From CAZPEV01 sp964585635 (lineage in GTDB: Bacteria > Zixibacteria > MSB-5A5 > GN15 > JAAZOE01), in NCBI GenBank assembly GCA_964585635.1, contig CAZPEV010000163.1, positions 1 to 7,416 on the forward strand: a stretch of 7,416 bases of DNA, given 5' to 3'. Position 1 is the first letter of the stretch, and each line of letters opens with the position of its first letter. The position numbers were made by a program, and so were the translations under genes. Below the pieces are notes generated by a model that saw only the letters and a list, made by a program, of their open reading frames with translations, ran no database searches and was not told the origin of the DNA. Below are positions 5,316 through 7,416 of the stretch, piece by piece.

Positions 5316-6992
5316 TTACTGTTGTGAAATCTGATGCGTCTTTGACGGACGGGGGAAATGGAAGACAAAGGTGGCGCCTTGGCCGGGGGTGCTTTCAACA
5401 TCGACCGTGCCCTGATGATTGGCGATGATCTTGGAGCACGTCACCAGGCCGTAGCCGTGGCCGGTCTTTTTGGTGGTAAGGTGCTCCTTGAACAGTCTTT
5501 CTTTGACATCCGGGGCAATGCCGACGCCGTTGTCCGATATCGAGAGCATCACCTGCGTATCATCGTGGCGGGTCGTGACGATGATTCGCCCGTCATGACG
5601 CTTTGTCTCGGCAATCGCATCGGCGGCGTTGTTGAGGAGGTTAATGAGCAATTGCGATAATTGATCGCCGTCCATGTCCAGGTCGGGCAGGTCGGGGTCA
5701 AGGCCGGTTTGGACCTCGATCCGGGTGAATCGCCTTTGCACGGCTATAAACGACATGACGTCGGCCAGAACGGCGTTAAGGTCGCCTTTTTGCTTCTTGG
5801 TATCCTGCCGGGAATAATCCATCAAGCCGGCGGTAAACCGCGCCATCTTGTCCACGTTCGCTTTCAGTTTCTCGAGGGTATCTGGAAGGACAGGCAGGGC
5901 TCCCCGTTCGATATGCAGTTGCATCATTTCGAGGCCGCCCATGATGACGCCGAGGAAGTTGTTAAGCTCATGGGCAATTGATGAGGCCATCATTCCTTTT
6001 TCCGCGAACCGTTCCAAATCGAATAGATGCTGCTCGACATCCTTTTGCGCGGTCATGTCATGGAGGGTTACGATGGTATCGCTTCGACCGGCGGTTGAAC
6101 CGGGAACGGTCCCGACCGTGACCGAGAAGATCCGTTCTGAGCCATTCATTCGGGCGATCAGGTTTTCCGTCTCGGTGGGTATGCCCCATGAACCGTCGCG
6201 GGAAAGCCGCTTAAGCCATCCGGGGATAGCCTCTTCGCCGAACACCCGGCTGATCGATAGGCCGACCGGGGAGGCGTCATGGCCGGCGGCGGGGGAGATG
6301 CCCTCCAGAATTTCGCGGCCCACGGTATTGATCGTGCGGATGATTCCGTTCTCGTCTATTACCAGGACCGCCTGCTTGACGTTATTGAGAATATCCAGAT
6401 ACCAGGCGTTCAGATAGGATATTTCGGCGAAGAGAAAAGCATTAGCCACCAGCGGGGTGATGGTATTGACAAAGGCGGAGGCCAAGTCGAGGTCGCCGTC
6501 GCTGAACGATCTCCCGCCGACTTTATTTCCCAGACCCATCGCGCCGATCAGATTCTCCCCGGAGAAAAACGGGGCGATGAGGCGGACGCCGGCGGTCCGC
6601 CAGGTCGTTGCCAATGGTTGGGTGAGGGGATCATCAAGCAAAGACTCGACGCGAATCGGGAGTACATGGGATCGCAGAACGGCTTCGGCCGCGACGGCGT
6701 CATCCAACTGCATCAAGACTGGATGGCCGTGATATTTGCCGGTGCCGAAAGCGATAGCCGGACCGAACCGCTCATCAGGGTTCCTGATGGCCACGAAGGC
6801 GTTGGCGACGGAAAACTGGCCGGCGACGGTATAGGCCAGTGCCTCGACCAATCCAGGCAGGGTGGGATTTTCCGCGAACTGACTGGTCAGGGTGGCCAGG
6901 GCGTCGAGTGCCAAGACGCTCTTGTCGCCATAGGCGATGCCGCGGTGGCTGTCGTTCAGCGAGCGTGCTTCTTGTCCAGCTTGGTGTGTCAT
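5316..6992 (-). CDS. Soluble GAF-PAS sensor histidine kinase
   Basis: A 558-aa protein with no transmembrane segment or signal peptide, so a cytoplasmic sensor. A GAF-like domain covers about residues 25-190 (VANAFVAIRNP, FFSGENLIGAMGLGNK, FSDGDLDLASAFVNTI). A PAS domain follows at about 195-315 (ILNNVKQAVLVIDENGIIRTIN). The dimerisation/phosphoacceptor helix has the H-box SSIAHELNNFLGVI with His341. The ATPase domain shows the N-box (LLINLLNNAADAI, about 449-460), the G1 box DNGVGI (487-492), an F-box-like ERLFKEHLTTKK and the G2 box GHGYGL (511-516). All core catalytic motifs are present, so the kinase should be active. The ATG at 6992 begins 6 nt after the stop of the STAS gene, and AAGGG lies 10 nt before it. 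There is no receiver domain and no response regulator beside it. The signal sensed cannot be read from the sequence. Confidence 0.93.
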   Translation of the reverse strand: MTHQAGQEARSLNDSHRGIAYGDKSVLALDALATLTSQFAENPTLPGLVEALAYTVAGQFSVANAFVAIRNPDERFGPAIAFGTGKYHGHPVLMQLDDAVAAEAVLRSHVLPIRVESLLDDPLTQPLATTWRTAGVRLIAPFFSGENLIGAMGLGNKVGGRSFSDGDLDLASAFVNTITPLVANAFLFAEISYLNAWYLDILNNVKQAVLVIDENGIIRTINTVGREILEGISPAAGHDASPVGLSISRVFGEEAIPGWLKRLSRDGSWGIPTETENLIARMNGSERIFSVTVGTVPGSTAGRSDTIVTLHDMTAQKDVEQHLFDLERFAEKGMMASSIAHELNNFLGVIMGGLEMMQLHIERGALPVLPDTLEKLKANVDKMARFTAGLMDYSRQDTKKQKGDLNAVLADVMSFIAVQRRFTRIEVQTGLDPDLPDLDMDGDQLSQLLINLLNNAADAIAETKRHDGRIIVTTRHDDTQVMLSISDNGVGIAPDVKERLFKEHLTTKKTGHGYGLVTCSKIIANHQGTVDVESTPGQGATFVFHFPRPSKTHQISQQ

Positions 6993-6998
6993 CAGTCA

Positions 6999-7352
6999 TT
7001 ATCCCTTGCCGCAGGCGACGGCGGCCTCCCGTTCGTTCGGCCTGACCGTAAAGAATTCGGCCAGATCGAGCACCGTCAAGATATGCATGATGGGGGTCGG
7101 GACGTTGCAGAGAATAATGTCGCCGCCCTGCTCGCGAAACAGATCGACGCTTCCAAGAAGGGAGCCGACGCCGGCCGACGACAAGAACTCCAGCGTCGTC
7201 AGATCTATGATAACAAACCGAAAACCATCGGCCTGAGCGCCAGTCAAAACTTGAACCATCTCATGGGCGTTGCTGTTGTCGAGCGTCTTGCCGGGATTGA
7301 TGAGCAGCATGTCATCGTGCACAACCCGGTGGTCAAGTGAACATTTTTCCAT
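6999..7352 (-). CDS. STAS-domain protein, anti-sigma factor antagonist family
   Basis: A 117-aa protein made of a single STAS domain, the usual size for the SpoIIAA/RsbV family. It shows beta strand VIIDLTTLEFLSSAGVGSLLG (47-67), the segment around the regulatory serine in that family. FLSSAGVG aligns with FMDSSGLG of SpoIIAA and places Ser59 at the phosphorylated position. The Asp before that Ser is replaced by Ser58. The remainder (REQGGDIILCNVPTPIMHILTVLDLAEFFTV) fits the C-terminal strand-helix of the fold. Such proteins switch partners with an anti-sigma kinase, but none is visible here. GGAG (in GTGGAGTTC) and AAGG lie just upstream of the ATG at 7352. The gene is 3 nt from the preceding partial gene and 6 nt from the kinase start, so all three are likely one operon. 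Confidence 0.9.
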   Translation of the reverse strand: MEKCSLDHRVVHDDMLLINPGKTLDNSNAHEMVQVLTGAQADGFRFVIIDLTTLEFLSSAGVGSLLGSVDLFREQGGDIILCNVPTPIMHILTVLDLAEFFTVRPNEREAAVACGKG

Positions 7353-7355
7353 ACC

Positions 7356-7416
7356 TTAAGAACTCCACGTCTTGGCAATAGTCAGGATATTGCGGCCGTC
7401 GGCGCTGCGAACGTAT
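7356..7416 (-). CDS. 3' end of an unidentified gene (partial)
   Basis: Reading leftward from 7415, one - strand frame gives YVRSADGRNILTIAKTWSS and then TAA at 7358-7356. The stop sits 3 nt before the ATG of the STAS gene, and the STAS ribosome binding site lies inside this tail. That is the spacing of a tight operon. The peptide has ordinary codon use, but 19 residues are too few to name a family. A regulator or another partner of the STAS protein would be a reasonable expectation, not a reading. Another frame is also open to the edge, so the assignment rests mainly on stop-start spacing. Confidence 0.5.
   Translation of the reverse strand, partial: YVRSADGRNILTIAKTWSS

Noticed and set aside
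5173..5334. A 53-codon + strand frame from GTG, rich in Arg
   Set aside because: It starts right after an in-frame stop, has no ribosome binding site, covers the hairpin cluster and overlaps the end of the kinase gene. It is better explained as structured intergenic DNA.
6279..7340. A 353-codon open frame on the + strand opposite the kinase and STAS genes
   Set aside because: It spans two well-recognised genes and their junction in antisense and is rich in low-complexity Gly/Asp/Gln. It has no recognisable domain, so it is a by-product of codon bias.

Overview
The window has three blocks. The first two (about 1-4233) are on the + strand; the rest is on the - strand. The base composition is moderately GC-rich. 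The left half encodes large secreted modular proteins built from beta-propellers, calcium-binding thrombospondin type 3 repeats, dockerin-type repeats (GDANxDGxxNVGDAVYVINYIFKGG) and a FISUMP domain. In my judgement this mix fits an uncultured member of the FCB superphylum, with candidate division Zixibacteria the best guess. The run of ten N at 4572-4581 shows that this is a scaffolded draft assembly. The taxonomy is inference only; the window holds no rRNA or marker gene.

Region 1 (1-4233, + strand) holds two neighbouring extracellular proteins. The first, cut at the left edge, is a seven-blade SBBP propeller ending in a TSP3-dockerin cassette. The second starts 78 bp later with its own signal peptide. 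It is a seven-repeat WD40 propeller followed by a closely related TSP3-dockerin cassette, and then carries an extra Fn3-like domain and a C-terminal FISUMP domain. The two cassettes match at the DNA level, with identical blocks of 19-23 bases, so they look like paralogous modules joined to unrelated propellers.

Region 2 (4234-5315) is mostly intergenic. It contains one small - strand gene for a secreted TRASH/YHS-like cysteine-rich protein, probably metal-binding. That gene has a strong ribosome binding site, an operator-like dyad in its leader and a convincing intrinsic terminator, but its last codons fall at the assembly gap. To its right lies a cluster of three short hairpins.

Region 3 (5316-7416, - strand) is a compact signalling operon. 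It contains the 3' tail of an unidentified gene, a 117-aa STAS-domain protein of the anti-anti-sigma type, and a soluble GAF-PAS-HisKA-HATPase histidine kinase. The spacers are 3 and 6 nt. No response regulator, anti-sigma kinase or phosphatase is visible. The STAS protein and the kinase are presumably made together and may act in one cytoplasmic pathway, but their partners lie outside the window.
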